A stretch of DNA of 64,000 nucleotides, taken from NCBI GenBank assembly GCA_900314635.1, contig OMVY01000004.1:4878-68877 (forward strand), read 5' to 3'. Source of the stretch: an uncultured Methanobrevibacter sp. (GTDB taxonomy: Archaea > Methanobacteriota > Methanobacteria > Methanobacteriales > Methanobacteriaceae). Below are positions 36,988 to 45,862 of this stretch, piece by piece (the stretch's first letter is position 1; every line of letters starts with the position of its first letter). The position numbers and the translations under genes were made by a program. A model generated the notes under the pieces. That model saw only the letters and a program-made list of their open reading frames with translations. It made no database searches and was not told the DNA's origin.

Positions 36988-39309
36988 TTAATTATCATTT
37001 TCTTTTAAGTTTTCCAATTCTCTTTTTAATAAGTGGTAAATGCTTTCAGCGCCAATCAAGTCATCATTGATCTTCCAGTAGCTCGGATGCATGATAAATG
37101 GTTTAGTCTGAGTTCCTCCAAGACCTCCATGGCTTCCAACTAGCTCTTCAAATGAGGCCACTTCATCATTTTCCTTATCATAAAAGCTGTTTACCAGGAT
37201 GTCTGGTACTGTGGAAAAGGAGTTTGTTCTTCTTAAATGGTCTGCAGCATTCTCTCCGAAGTCCTTTAATGGATTTTCACCAGTATAGGTGTCTGAATCG
37301 AGATAGTAGACTCCCTTGTCTGAAATGACAATAGGGCCTCTCTCTTCAGTGTCTACTAGTATGAACCCGATATAGGGATTGTTTACAAGTCCAGGAATCA
37401 AATCTGGAAACAGGCCGATAATTGATTCATATGTAAGCCTTGCAGTCCATTGTGTGAAATATATAAGCCCTAGATTGCCTGATGCAAGGACAATTGCCTC
37501 TGAATCTTCAAGTTTTGTTTTTTTATTTCTTTTTTTAGGCTCGTATTTATTGACATAGCTCAATTCATTGTCATAATCAGTTAATATTGTGTCTCTTTGT
37601 ATGGAATATCTTTCAAAGAGGAGGTCCCTTTGCTTTTCATATTTTTCCACAAGATTGTCTTTCTGTCTTTCATACTTGTCTCTTATGTTGTCTTTCTGCT
37701 GCTCGTATCTCTCGACAATGTTGTCTTTCTGTTCTTCGTATTTTTCTATGAGGTTGTCTTTCTGTTCTTCGTATATTTCTATGAGGTTGTCTTTCTGTTC
37801 TTCGTATTTGTCCATTAAATTGTCCTTCTGCTGGCTGAATGGAACATATGCTCTTTTCATATTGGTGTTGTCGGGATCGAAATCACCAAATACATCCATG
37901 TCTTCAGGAAGAAGGGCGCTTACAAGAGCGTCCAATCCGACTCCATCGTTTCTCTGCTTGAAGGTGGCGCCATTGCTTTGCCCATGGTCTGACAGGATTA
38001 CAAACTCGTATTTTCTTTTTGAATAAGATGCCGCATGCTCTATTCTTGAGAAGTGCTTGTCCAATTTTTTCAAATATCTGAAGCTGTCCCTGTCTCTTAT
38101 TCCTGAGTGGTGGGCTATTTCATCATAGCCAAGATATGTTGCATAGATGATGTCAAGCTCTCCGTCCATCATGTCCCAGATAAGGGTTTTTGTATTGAAT
38201 TCCCTGAGAATTACGCTTGCTCCAGCTCTAATGAAAGCATATACAAATCCTCTTGAGATTCTAGGTCTCACATTCAATACGAACTGCCTTATTTGAGATA
38301 TGTACTCAAAGATCACATCTTCTAAAAATAAAACAAAAATACGTGTGAAGCTGTCAATGTTTGAAAATACCAGTCTCCATGCCTTATTATATTCCGCCTT
38401 GAAGTTTGAAATAATGTCTGAGGATACATAGATGAGGTTTTTGCTGTCGCCTGAAAATAAGTTGCATCGTCCAGCCCCATTGTGTTTAAGCAGTCCATCA
38501 TGATTGGATATCTTTTTCTCCATTGAAGCAACATCGCTGAAGCTTCCGCAGCTCATTACTTTGTTGTGATTTTTCTTGTCGACCCATCGGTAGGCAACTA
38601 TGTCCGTGTTGTTTCCATGCAGTATTCCTGCCTGGCTCGCTCCGGTCTGGCTTGACAAGTCGGTTTCCCATCCTGTTATGGAATGGCTTCCCCTTTCAAT
38701 CCAGCTTTTTAGTGTAGGCATGTATCCTGAATCAATAGCTTCTTCAAGGATTTCCCTTGCAAGGCCGTCTATTTCGAGAATTATCATGCCCTTCTTGCGT
38801 TTAACATGATCTTCCCTTCTTTTAAGAGCATCTTTTGTAAATGATCTGTAATAAGTACTGTTGTCGTCAACAGCCAATATTTCAGATATTGCAGTTGTAA
38901 TTATAGCCATCAAGAGCGGTGTGAAAAAGAGTGCATAGCCTGAAGCTGTAAATCCAGGTATCATCAATGTCAGAAATTTAAGAAGCAGCGCATTCAATAT
39001 GAAGCTTCCAACACCCAGAGTCACAATTAGAAAAGGCATGAGAACTCTGGATACAATTGGCCATAAGAGGGAATTTATCAAACTTAAAGAAATTATGACG
39101 ATCGCTCCTGTAAACAGGCTGTCCATGTTTATGCCTATATTTAATGGAACTAAGGCCACAAGACCTATGAAATTTCCTATTAAAAGTACGATTGTTCTTG
39201 TTATTCCCTTACGGTATGATATCTTCTCTATTTCAGGCTCATAGTCCTCAGGTGTTCTATCAATAGTTTTTTTAATACTTTTGGTATCAATTTTGAGTTT
39301 TCTATCCAT
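36988..39309 (-). CDS. Membrane protein: holin-like domain fused to an alkaline phosphatase-fold hydrolase with an 11-residue repeat insert
   Basis: 773 residues. GGTGAT ends 3 bases before the ATG. Residues about 35-150 hold four membrane helices resembling the phage holin 4_2 (PF04020) family. From about 175 a type I phosphodiesterase/nucleotide pyrophosphatase domain follows: ILEIDGLARE (metal Asp), SSQTGASQAGILHG (probable Thr/Ser nucleophile), YLGYDEIAHHSG and VILSDHGQSNG (metal Asp/His), and GSHGGLGG near the end. Between the metal-ligand parts, residues 494-581 are eight repeats of 11 residues of the type QKDNLIEKYEE, a probable coiled coil. The substrate is unknown; a lipid- or wall-linked phosphodiester is a guess. 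Confidence 0.8.
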   Translation of the reverse strand: MDRKLKIDTKSIKKTIDRTPEDYEPEIEKISYRKGITRTIVLLIGNFIGLVALVPLNIGINMDSLFTGAIVIISLSLINSLLWPIVSRVLMPFLIVTLGVGSFILNALLLKFLTLMIPGFTASGYALFFTPLLMAIITTAISEILAVDDNSTYYRSFTKDALKRREDHVKRKKGMIILEIDGLAREILEEAIDSGYMPTLKSWIERGSHSITGWETDLSSQTGASQAGILHGNNTDIVAYRWVDKKNHNKVMSCGSFSDVASMEKKISNHDGLLKHNGAGRCNLFSGDSKNLIYVSSDIISNFKAEYNKAWRLVFSNIDSFTRIFVLFLEDVIFEYISQIRQFVLNVRPRISRGFVYAFIRAGASVILREFNTKTLIWDMMDGELDIIYATYLGYDEIAHHSGIRDRDSFRYLKKLDKHFSRIEHAASYSKRKYEFVILSDHGQSNGATFKQRNDGVGLDALVSALLPEDMDVFGDFDPDNTNMKRAYVPFSQQKDNLMDKYEEQKDNLIEIYEEQKDNLIEKYEEQKDNIVERYEQQKDNIRDKYERQKDNLVEKYEKQRDLLFERYSIQRDTILTDYDNELSYVNKYEPKKRNKKTKLEDSEAIVLASGNLGLIYFTQWTARLTYESIIGLFPDLIPGLVNNPYIGFILVDTEERGPIVISDKGVYYLDSDTYTGENPLKDFGENAADHLRRTNSFSTVPDILVNSFYDKENDEVASFEELVGSHGGLGGTQTKPFIMHPSYWKINDDLIGAESIYHLLKRELENLKENDN
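37567..37830 (-). repeat. In-frame 33-bp repeat coding an 11-residue coiled-coil unit
   Basis: Eight consecutive 33-base units inside the phosphodiesterase gene. The encoded units begin QKDN in the first six and QRD in the last two; position 9 is always Tyr. Units 2-4 are closest to each other, the outer ones more diverged. Confidence 0.9.
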
Positions 39310-39417
39310 AGAATCACCTAATTAAATCTGTTGCCGATTTAGTTTACAATAATTTAGTTTATTCCTTTTGGAATTTGCATTATTTTTTTTTATTTTATTT
39401 GATTTTTATTTAAAATA

Positions 39418-39580
39418 TCTAGTTTCATTTAGGTTATTCGTTTTCTTTTCTCTCTATTTTCTCATTTAAATTCTAGTTTCTTTTAGGTTATTCGTTTTCT
39501 TTTCTCTCTATTTTCTCATTTAAATTTCTAGTTTCTTTTAGGTTATTCGTTTTCTTTTTTCTCTATTTTCTCATTTAAAA
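39418..39580. repeat. 54-bp tandem repeat that includes the 3' end of the TPR-like gene
   Basis: Three units (39418-39471, 39472-39526, 39527-39580). The third contains the last codons and stop of the minus-strand gene. The other two, beyond the stop, still encode NEKIERKENE plus a stop in the same order, with Lys changed to Arg. Confidence 0.88.
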
Positions 39581-40403
39581 TATCAATAGTCTCTTTAATA
39601 GCCGGATCTTTGCTTAAATCATATGCGATATTGAAATAAAACAATGCAGGAACCACTTTCTTGGCTTCGTCCAATTGGAATCCAAGTGTTTTGCAGATTG
39701 TAATTATCTCAATTGAAGCTTCATGAGGCAGGTTTTTGGATTTGAGATATTCCTTTATCTTTGAAATATCATACCCATCATCCCCTTTGAATTCCAAAAT
39801 TGAATCAAGATCCAGTTTTTCCTCCAAATCCCCAAGTTCGCTAATGACTGTTTTTGACTCGCCGTCATATTCCCTGCTTAATATGAATAGAGAGCAGGCG
39901 GTTTTCATATCTTCAGCACTGTGTTTCTCCTTTTTATTCAAATAATAGTATGAAATGTTTCTAAGGGCTTTGGCAAGGTTTTCAAGTGAATAGCTGTACC
40001 TGGCGCATTCGATTGATATCTTCAAATATTCTCCAGGATTCTTATCCCTTTCAATTTCAGCAAGTGTCAAAAGAGCCTTTACATTTACCGGATTGTATTT
40101 CAAAGCAAGGTCCAGGCTTTTCAAAGACTCTTCAAATCTTGACATTTTAAAGAGTGCGATTCCATAATCAGCATAAAGGCTTGAATAATCCAGCATCAAA
40201 GGATATTTTCGCTTGATTTCTCCCTTTTTGAAAAACTGGAAAATGTACTCCTCGAGAATATTTTTAAAAGCATACTCTCCCTCGATGTATTTCTTGTTCA
40301 AATCAATATTCTCCAATCCAAAAGAGCACGCTTCCTCGTATTTCTCCTCTTGAACCATTTTGCCGATATCTTCTATTATCTTTGGAACAGGTTTGATTTC
40401 CAT
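39543..40403 (-). CDS. TPR-like repeat protein, function unknown
   Basis: 286 residues from the ATG at 40403, preceded by GAGGT; an in-frame TTG at 40418 is possible. It is helical throughout. A TPR-like pair is visible at about 85-125 (YADYGIALFKMSRFEESLKS then LDLALKYNPVNVKALLTLAE), the classic alternation of small and large residues with a Pro between helices. The rest (about 130-280) looks like degenerate helical repeats. It is probably a cytosolic scaffold. It has no obvious partner; neighbours are the phosphodiesterase on the same strand and tRNA-Ser. Confidence 0.75.
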   Translation of the reverse strand: MEIKPVPKIIEDIGKMVQEEKYEEACSFGLENIDLNKKYIEGEYAFKNILEEYIFQFFKKGEIKRKYPLMLDYSSLYADYGIALFKMSRFEESLKSLDLALKYNPVNVKALLTLAEIERDKNPGEYLKISIECARYSYSLENLAKALRNISYYYLNKKEKHSAEDMKTACSLFILSREYDGESKTVISELGDLEEKLDLDSILEFKGDDGYDISKIKEYLKSKNLPHEASIEIITICKTLGFQLDEAKKVVPALFYFNIAYDLSKDPAIKETIDILNEKIEKKENE

Positions 40404-40740
40404 GATTTGACCTCTCAATTATGCTTTGTATTTTTGATTTTAATAATTTTACTATTTAGTAATCTATACATTATCGTTTTAATTTTTTCATATAATTTGT
40501 AGAATTCATTTTTGAAATTCTTATAATTTTCCTTAAAATGAGCATTGTCAGCCTGTTAATTTTCATTGACTTTCGAACGCTTGATTTTATATAAATTTCA
40601 AAGCTTGAAAAATTGCATCAATTAAAATTTTAATAACTTATATAAATACTTTTTCTTTATTTTCAAAAAAATCTTTAAATATTATGAAAAACTAAGAGTT
40701 ATTTGGAAAGTTGATTTTTCAACTTAACTATTTTTTTTAA
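40404..40740 (+). other. Intergenic region with a possible small RNA
   Basis: Two TATA-like boxes (TTTATATAAA at 40586-40595 and CTTATATAAATA at 40637-40648) are followed by a perfect hairpin AAGTTGA/TCAACTT (40708-40725) and a T8 run. This is the layout of a short transcript of about 80-120 bases. No coding frame is seen. Confidence 0.35.
40708..40738 (+). terminator. Hairpin plus T8 upstream of tRNA-Ser
   Basis: AAGTTGA (40708-40714), TTTT loop, TCAACTT (40719-40725), then TTTTTTTT at 40731-40738. No plus-strand gene ends nearby. Confidence 0.5.
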
Positions 40741-40764
40741 AAAACAGGCTTAAAAATACAAAGC

Positions 40765-40772
40765 TTTAAATA
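40765..40772 (+). promoter_or_regulatory. Candidate box A of tRNA-Ser
   Basis: AAGCTTTAAATACTA, similar in design to the TATA region at 13991-14005. It lies about 70 bases before the mature tRNA; ATTATATG at 40801-40808 is a nearer alternative. Confidence 0.4.
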
Positions 40773-40837
40773 CTATGATAATCTTATAGTTTAATAGTGT
40801 ATTATATGCACACTTTATGCATATGATGCAGGCTATT

Positions 40838-40921
<84 letters not shown>

Positions 40922-40987
40922 TTTATTAGTATATAGCAATTTAATATAATTCAATGAGGATTATTATTGATGATTGATTTCATTAAA

Positions 40988-41040
40988 TTTAAATCCAATT
41001 CAATAAGCTTTACGAGTTGGATTTAAAATTTGCTTTTTTT
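40988..41040 (+). terminator. Hairpin plus T-run after tRNA-Ser
   Basis: Arms TAAATCCAA (40990-40998) and TTGGATTTA (41017-41025), extendable to 11 bp, followed by CTTTTTTT at about 41033-41040. Confidence 0.55.
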
Positions 41041-41235
41041 AATTTGTTAAATATAATCTAGCTATGCTTATCTATAGCAGTGGATTAAATTATTAAATTG
41101 GTCATATAACTGATATTTATGCACTCTTGGTGCAGTAGCAGTTGATTGTAGAACAAATCTTGGATTTGCTCTGAATTGATTCAATGCTGTATCAAGTTTT
41201 ATATTGTTGAAAACTGTGCTTTAATTTAAAGCATT
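41041..41235 (+). other. Leader region of the rps13 cluster
   Basis: Part of the 374-base gap between tRNA-Ser and rps13. No gene seen; A TATA-like TAAATATAAT occurs at about 41047. The strong hairpin at 41236-41268 is listed separately. Confidence 0.45.
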
Positions 41236-41268
41236 CGAATCCGCAATTTTTTGCGTCTCGCGGGTTCG
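41236..41268 (+). promoter_or_regulatory. Leader hairpin before rps13
   Basis: CGAATCCGC (41236-41244) pairs with GCGGGTTCG (41260-41268), 9 bp with one G-U. GCAA (41043-41046 plus 200, i.e. 41243-41246) can alternatively pair with TTGC (41251-41254), which would break the inner part of the long stem. The stem is strikingly GC-rich for this DNA and lies 16 bases before the rps13 RBS. Confidence 0.5.
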
Positions 41269-41295
41269 CTCTATAATTATATGGAGGTTACTTTA

Positions 41296-41742
41296 ATGGA
41301 AGACGACTTTAAGCACTTAGTGCGTATATCCAGAAAGGATGTAGATGGAAATAAGAAAATTGAACAAGCTTTAACCGAAATTAAAGGTGTTGGATTATCC
41401 TTATCTAGATCTATCTGTCTTACCTTAGGTTTAAACTTAGAAGAACAAATCGGTTACACCTCTGAAGAAGATATTGCTAAGATTGAAGAACTCTTAGAAA
41501 ATCCTAAAGAATACGGTATTCCTGATTGGATGCTTAACAGACGTAACGATTATGAAACCGGTGACGATCTTCATTTAATTGAATCAGATCTCGACATGAC
41601 ATTAAGAGACGATTTAAACAGAATGAGAAAAACCAGAAGTTACAAGGGAAGAAGACACGAAGTTGGTTTACCTGTTAGAGGACAAAGAACTAAATCTACT
41701 TTCAGACACAGTTCTACTGTCGGTGTAAGTAAGAGAAGGTAA
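41296..41742 (+). CDS. rps13: Small ribosomal subunit protein uS13
   Basis: 148 residues from the ATG at 41296, set by GGAGGT 7 bases upstream; an in-frame codon at 41251 lies in the leader hairpin and is rejected. It has [20 protein letters not shown], the helix-two-turn-helix with [14 protein letters not shown], and the basic C-terminus with [19 protein letters not shown]. It contacts tRNAs in the A and P sites of the 30S head. It is the first gene of the alpha-operon-like cluster. Confidence 0.97.
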   Translation: MEDDFKHLVRISRKDVDGNKKIEQALTEIKGVGLSLSRSICLTLGLNLEEQIGYTSEEDIAKIEELLENPKEYGIPDWMLNRRNDYETGDDLHLIESDLDMTLRDDLNRMRKTRSYKGRRHEVGLPVRGQRTKSTFRHSSTVGVSKRR

Positions 41743-41856
41743 ATAACTGGGAATTTTTAGAAATTAGGAGATTATGGCGATTGATTGTTTTGGAATATTT
41801 TCAAAGCAGGAATCAAGCTATAAAATCAATATTATTTAATTTACGGAGATGTAAGA

Positions 41857-42387
41857 ATGGGACATCCAAGAAAAGCAAGGAAGAAGTATGATACACCACC
41901 ACATCCTTGGAATGCAGAAAGAATTAAAAGTGAAAACAAATTAATGGCTAAATACGGCTTAAAAAACAAAAAGGAAATTTGGAAAGCTGATACTTTAGTT
42001 AGAAATTATAGTAGACAAGCAAGATACTTACTCGGTTTCTCTGAAGACCAAGTCAAAACTGAAATCGATGAACTTCTCGGTCACTTGAAGAGAACAGGTA
42101 TTCTCGATGAAAGCGCTCCTTTGGAAAGTATTCTTGATTTAACTGTTGAAGACATTTTAAGAAGAAGATTACAAACTGTTGTACACCAAAAAGGTTTAGC
42201 TCGTACTGCTAAGGAAGCAAGAATGTTTGTCGTACACGGACACATTGCTTTAGACGGCAAGAAAGTCAACTCTCCAAGTTACGTAGTTAAAAAAGGAGAA
42301 GAAGATTTAGTAGGATTCTACCCTACCTCACCTGTCGCTAAACAAATTGAAGAATACAATGCAGCAAAAGCTGATGATAATGAATAA
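41857..42387 (+). CDS. rps4: Small ribosomal subunit protein uS4
   Basis: 176 residues. It starts [20 protein letters not shown], typical of archaeal uS4, and contains the S4 RNA-binding domain (about 100-165) with [20 protein letters not shown] and [20 protein letters not shown]. It binds 16S rRNA early in assembly. CGGAGATG precedes the start. A 114-base spacer separates it from rps13, longer than the next spacings. Confidence 0.97.
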   Translation: MGHPRKARKKYDTPPHPWNAERIKSENKLMAKYGLKNKKEIWKADTLVRNYSRQARYLLGFSEDQVKTEIDELLGHLKRTGILDESAPLESILDLTVEDILRRRLQTVVHQKGLARTAKEARMFVVHGHIALDGKKVNSPSYVVKKGEEDLVGFYPTSPVAKQIEEYNAAKADDNE

Positions 42388-42401
42388 GTAGGTGTGTAAT
42401 T

Positions 42402-42794
42402 ATGGCAAAAGATGAAAAATGGGGAATAGCTAATATTTATTCATCCTTTAACAATACTATTTTAACTGTTACAGATATTACCGGAGCAGAAACCATCTGT
42501 CAATGGTCTGGTGGTAGAGTAGTACGTGCAGACAGACAACAATCCTCTCCTTTTGCAGCTATGGAAGCAGCTAACAGAGCAGCTGAAGATGCTAAGGAAA
42601 AAGGCTTTGTAGGTTTACACATAAGAGTAAGAGCTCCTGGTGGAAATGGTCCTAGAAGTCCAGGTCCTGGTGCACAAGCAACTATTCGTGCTTTGGCAAG
42701 AGCTGGAATCAAAATTGGAAAAATTGAAGATATTACTCCTATACCTCATGATGGTACTGGAAGACCAGGCGGTAAAAGAGGAAGAAGAGTATAA
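42402..42794 (+). CDS. rps11: Small ribosomal subunit protein uS11
   Basis: 130 residues. It shows [40 protein letters not shown] and the glycine/proline-rich ending [20 protein letters not shown] with [19 protein letters not shown]. It lies in the 30S platform near the Shine-Dalgarno helix. It is followed after 12 bases by rpoD. Confidence 0.98.
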   Translation: MAKDEKWGIANIYSSFNNTILTVTDITGAETICQWSGGRVVRADRQQSSPFAAMEAANRAAEDAKEKGFVGLHIRVRAPGGNGPRSPGPGAQATIRALARAGIKIGKIEDITPIPHDGTGRPGGKRGRRV

Positions 42795-42806
42795 GAAGGG
42801 TTTAAT

Positions 42807-43646
42807 ATGGAAATTGATGTCAAAAAGCAAGATGAAAATTCAATGGTTTTCATAATCCGTGATGCAGAAGTTCCTTTTGTCAATGCAATCAGAAGAATTG
42901 CAATGATGAAAGTGCCTAAATTAGCAATTGAAGATGTCTATATTACAAAAAACGACTCTGCAATGTTCGATGAGGTTTTAGCTCATAGATTAGGTTTGAC
43001 TCCTTTGGTTTCTGATATAGAAGCTATTGACGGTTTAATGACTGAGGAAGAATGCAAAGCTAGCGGCTTGCATGATGAAAGCCAGGATGGCTACTGCAAA
43101 AACTGTGGTGTAGCATTCACATTAGTGGAATCCGGTCCAAAAAGAGTTTATTCCAGGGATTTGTCTTGTAGTGACTCAAAGATTAAACCAGTATATGATA
43201 CCATACCTCTTCTGGATTTGGAAGAGAATCAAGATGTTGAATTGGAAGCTATAGCTAAATTGGGAATAGGAAAGGAACATGCAAAATGGATGCCTACAAC
43301 AGTATGCGTTTACAAGCAGTATCCTGAAATCACATTCAATGAAAATGAAGATATTCCATATGCAGCTGCTGATGCTTGTCCTAAAGGTGTTTTAGTGGCA
43401 AACAAGGAAGAAGAGAAAATAGAAATCACAGATGTGGAAAACTGTTCCTTATGCAAAAGCTGTGTAAGAAAGGCTAAAGAGCTCGGTTCCAGATACATCA
43501 AGATCGGGTATCGTGAAAATGATTTTATTTTTAATATTGAAACTGATGGATCAATGCCTCCTAAAGAGGTTTTATTAAGAGCTTGTGATGTTTTAAACAG
43601 TAAAACAGATGAGTTTATTGATTTTAGTAAAGGAGGAAGCGAATAA
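42807..43646 (+). CDS. rpoD: DNA-directed RNA polymerase subunit Rpo3 (RpoD) with Fe-S type cysteines
   Basis: 279 residues, related to bacterial alpha and eukaryotic Rpb3. The dimerisation part has [21 protein letters not shown] and [16 protein letters not shown] ferredoxin-like insert (about 170-230) carries four cysteines in ACPKG and [12 protein letters not shown], fitting one [4Fe-4S] cluster as known for many methanogen Rpo3 proteins. A further set, EECKASG and GYCKNCG, may bind zinc. It pairs with Rpo11 and with Rpo10, which is encoded 1.5 kb downstream. Its stop overlaps the eL18 start. Confidence 0.97.
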   Translation: MEIDVKKQDENSMVFIIRDAEVPFVNAIRRIAMMKVPKLAIEDVYITKNDSAMFDEVLAHRLGLTPLVSDIEAIDGLMTEEECKASGLHDESQDGYCKNCGVAFTLVESGPKRVYSRDLSCSDSKIKPVYDTIPLLDLEENQDVELEAIAKLGIGKEHAKWMPTTVCVYKQYPEITFNENEDIPYAAADACPKGVLVANKEEEKIEITDVENCSLCKSCVRKAKELGSRYIKIGYRENDFIFNIETDGSMPPKEVLLRACDVLNSKTDEFIDFSKGGSE

Positions 43647-44011
43647 TGGCTAGAGAAATTAAAAAATCTAATCCTAACCTTATTTCACTTATTTATAATC
43701 TTAGAAAACAATCTTATGAAGAAGGGGTAGCTATTTGGAAAGATGTGGCTATCAAACTCGAAAAACCAACAAGAAATCATGCTGAAGTAAGTATTGAGCA
43801 TATTAACAAACATACTGAAGAAGGGGAATCTGTTGTTGTACCTGGAAAAGTATTATCTGATGGAAAGTTAGATCATAAGGTTACTGTAGCGGCATTAGGT
43901 TTTTCCAAAAACGCAGAGGCAAAAATAGTTAATGCTGGAAGCGAAGCTATTTCCATTGCCGAACTTGCAGAGAGAAATCCGAAAGGCAGTAATGTTAAGA
44001 TTATGTTATAA
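43646..44011 (+). CDS. rpl18e: Large ribosomal subunit protein eL18
   Basis: 121 residues. It has [40 protein letters not shown] and [25 protein letters not shown], which is the uL15-like fold of archaeal/eukaryotic eL18. AAGGAGG in the end of rpoD gives a strong RBS, and the ATG overlaps the rpoD stop by one base. Confidence 0.97.
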   Translation: MAREIKKSNPNLISLIYNLRKQSYEEGVAIWKDVAIKLEKPTRNHAEVSIEHINKHTEEGESVVVPGKVLSDGKLDHKVTVAALGFSKNAEAKIVNAGSEAISIAELAERNPKGSNVKIML

Positions 44012-44029
44012 GCTTAGGGAATGGTGTTT

Positions 44030-44458
44030 ATGATGATTATTAACGGTGAAGGACATATTTTAGGAAGACTTGCTAGCGTAGTCAGCAAGAAGCTTCTAGA
44101 TGGCGAAGAGGTTGTAGTCCTCAACGCTGAAAAAATAATGTTAACTGGTAATAAAGATTGGGCTTATGCAAGATATAAACAGCGAGTGGACAGAAAAAGT
44201 ATTTCCAACCCTCGTGATTTAGGTCCTAAATACCCAAGAAGACCAGAAGATATATTCAGAAGAACTGTAAAAGGTATGTTGCCTACTAAGAAGACTAAAG
44301 GTAAAGTAGCTTACAAAGGTTTAAAAGCATTCGTAGGAGTACCTGCTGAGTATGCTGATGCGGAACTCGAAACCATACCTGAAGCTGAATATAATAACAT
44401 TAAGAAAGGAATGGAATTAGGAGAAATTTCCAAACTTTTAGGCGCTAAATTTGAATAA
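44030..44458 (+). CDS. rpl13: Large ribosomal subunit protein uL13
   Basis: 142 residues from the ATG at 44030. Three in-frame ATGs (44021, 44030, 44033) compete; GGTGTT ends just before 44030, so one of the last two is favoured. The protein has [40 protein letters not shown] and [20 protein letters not shown], as in archaeal uL13. It takes part in early 50S assembly. Confidence 0.95.
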   Translation: MMIINGEGHILGRLASVVSKKLLDGEEVVVLNAEKIMLTGNKDWAYARYKQRVDRKSISNPRDLGPKYPRRPEDIFRRTVKGMLPTKKTKGKVAYKGLKAFVGVPAEYADAELETIPEAEYNNIKKGMELGEISKLLGAKFE

Positions 44459-44522
44459 GTCTTTTGGAAATTATCTTAATCGATGTTATGCGAATTATTT
44501 TATAACAATGGAGTGTATTTAA

Positions 44523-44921
44523 ATGAAAGTTGTTCATACAAGTGGTAAGCGTAAAACAGCTATTGCAAGAGGTACAGTAAGAGAAGGTACCGGCAAAGTC
44601 AGAATCAACAAGGTTCCTATCGAACTTTACTCTCCTGAACTTGCACGCTTGAAACTCACCGAACCATTGGAATTAGCTGGAGATGTTGTCAATAATGTCG
44701 ATATCAGCATCAAAGTCAATGGTGGAGGAGTAATGGGCCAAGCTGAAGCTGCACGTATGGTAATTGCTAAAGGTTTAGTTCAATGGACCGGCGACATGGA
44801 TTTAAAGGAAGTATATACTCAATACGACAGAACCATGTTGGTAGGAGATCCAAGACGTTCCGAACCTAAAAAATACGGTGGTCCTGGAGCAAGGGCTCGT
44901 AACCAAAAATCCTACAGATAA
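44523..44921 (+). CDS. rps9: Small ribosomal subunit protein uS9
   Basis: 132 residues. It starts [20 protein letters not shown], contains [21 protein letters not shown] and ends [17 protein letters not shown]; the conserved C-terminal Lys-Ser-Tyr-Arg tail contacts P-site tRNA. GGAG precedes the ATG by about 9 bases. A terminator-like hairpin follows, so rpoN may be transcribed separately or by readthrough. Confidence 0.98.
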   Translation: MKVVHTSGKRKTAIARGTVREGTGKVRINKVPIELYSPELARLKLTEPLELAGDVVNNVDISIKVNGGGVMGQAEAARMVIAKGLVQWTGDMDLKEVYTQYDRTMLVGDPRRSEPKKYGGPGARARNQKSYR

Positions 44922-44932
44922 TTTTATTATCC

Positions 44933-44965
44933 AATTAAAGGCCTTTTGCTTTTAATTATTTTTAG
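44933..44965 (+). terminator. Hairpin plus T-run after rps9
   Basis: AATTAAAGGC (44933-44942) pairs with GCTTTTAATT (44948-44957) with one G-U, loop CTTTT, then ATTTTTA. Confidence 0.55.
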
Positions 44966-45196
44966 CAGTTAAATTCAAGACATGGTTAAATAGACAGATT
45001 TTCTCTATTGAGTAGGTTATTTCTATGGCATCTGTATTGTTTTTAACTGTGTAAAATTATTTGTATTTGTAAAAAATTAAATTTTTTATCAATTTATTTA
45101 CTTTGCAATAAATGGTTGAATGAATATTCAGGATTTAACATCTGTTGAATCTTGTTTTATTAAAAAAGGAATTGATGATTTAATATGTTTAGTAAT

Positions 45197-45364
45197 ATGA
45201 TACCTATACGATGTATAAGTTGTGGAAAACCAGTTTCTGCATTTTTTGATGAATATCAAAGTAGATTGGCTGATGGAGAAAATTCAAAAGATATTTTAGA
45301 TGATATGGGTATTACAAGATATTGTTGTAGAAGAATGTTGATTTCTCATGTGGATCTTGATTAA
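45197..45364 (+). CDS. rpoN: DNA-directed RNA polymerase subunit Rpo10 (RpoN)
   Basis: 55 residues; missed by a 60-residue cutoff. The product reads MIPIRCISCGKPVSAFFDEY, then SRLADGENSKDILDDMGI and TRYCCRRMLISHVD. The zinc site is the atypical CxxC plus adjacent CC of Rpb10 proteins. The start at 45197 follows the family pattern (MIPxRC); an in-frame ATG at 45185 would add four residues. It binds Rpo3 in the polymerase assembly platform. It lies in the usual place between uS9 and Rpo6. Confidence 0.96.
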   Translation: MIPIRCISCGKPVSAFFDEYQSRLADGENSKDILDDMGITRYCCRRMLISHVDLD

Positions 45365-45563
45365 TTGATCTGACTTTCATTTTTTAAAGTCTTTTGGGAA
45401 ATATTCTTTTTATGAAATTTAAAAATAGCTAAAAACTATTAATATAATTAAAATTGTTTTAATCATTAATTGTTTGTTGACTATTAATATTAATTAAAAT
45501 TGTTTTTAATCATTTAATTGTTTGTTAACTATTAATTATTCTTTAATAATTAGGAGTTTTATA

Positions 45564-45779
45564 ATGGCTGCAGAAAAAACCGTATCTAAAAAATTAACAA
45601 GATTTGAAAAAGCAAGAGTTCTTGGTGCCAGAGCTATTCAATTATCCCAAGGCGCAAAGCCTATGAAACATAAGGAAATCGATAAGTTGCTCAAGAAGGA
45701 TGATATTGATTCCATTGACATAGCTACTAAAGAACTTGAATTAGGCATTTTACCTTTAAATGTTAAACCTAAGGAATAA
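45564..45779 (+). CDS. rpoK: DNA-directed RNA polymerase subunit Rpo6 (RpoK)
   Basis: 71 residues from the ATG at 45564, preceded by AGGAG; the longer frame from 45522 is not supported. It contains [25 protein letters not shown] and [17 protein letters not shown], the conserved C-terminal part of Rpb6/omega. It clamps the largest polymerase subunit and helps assembly. A three-copy tandem repeat follows the gene. Confidence 0.95.
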   Translation: MAAEKTVSKKLTRFEKARVLGARAIQLSQGAKPMKHKEIDKLLKKDDIDSIDIATKELELGILPLNVKPKE

Positions 45780-45862
45780 TTAAGCATTAGTCGACTTAAT
45801 TATTCATTATAAATTTTTTTCAAATGTTATATTATCAATTTGTTAAAAAAATCATTAATCAA

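Noticed and set aside
37589-38026. Plus-strand frame rich in Ser, Leu, Phe and Cys opposite the phosphodiesterase gene
   Set aside because: It is the antisense of the 33-bp coiled-coil repeats; its regularity comes from the repeat, and it has no RBS or family resemblance.
41231-41270. tRNA-like fragment with GGGTTCG
   Set aside because: There is no acceptor or anticodon arm; the sequence forms one simple hairpin.
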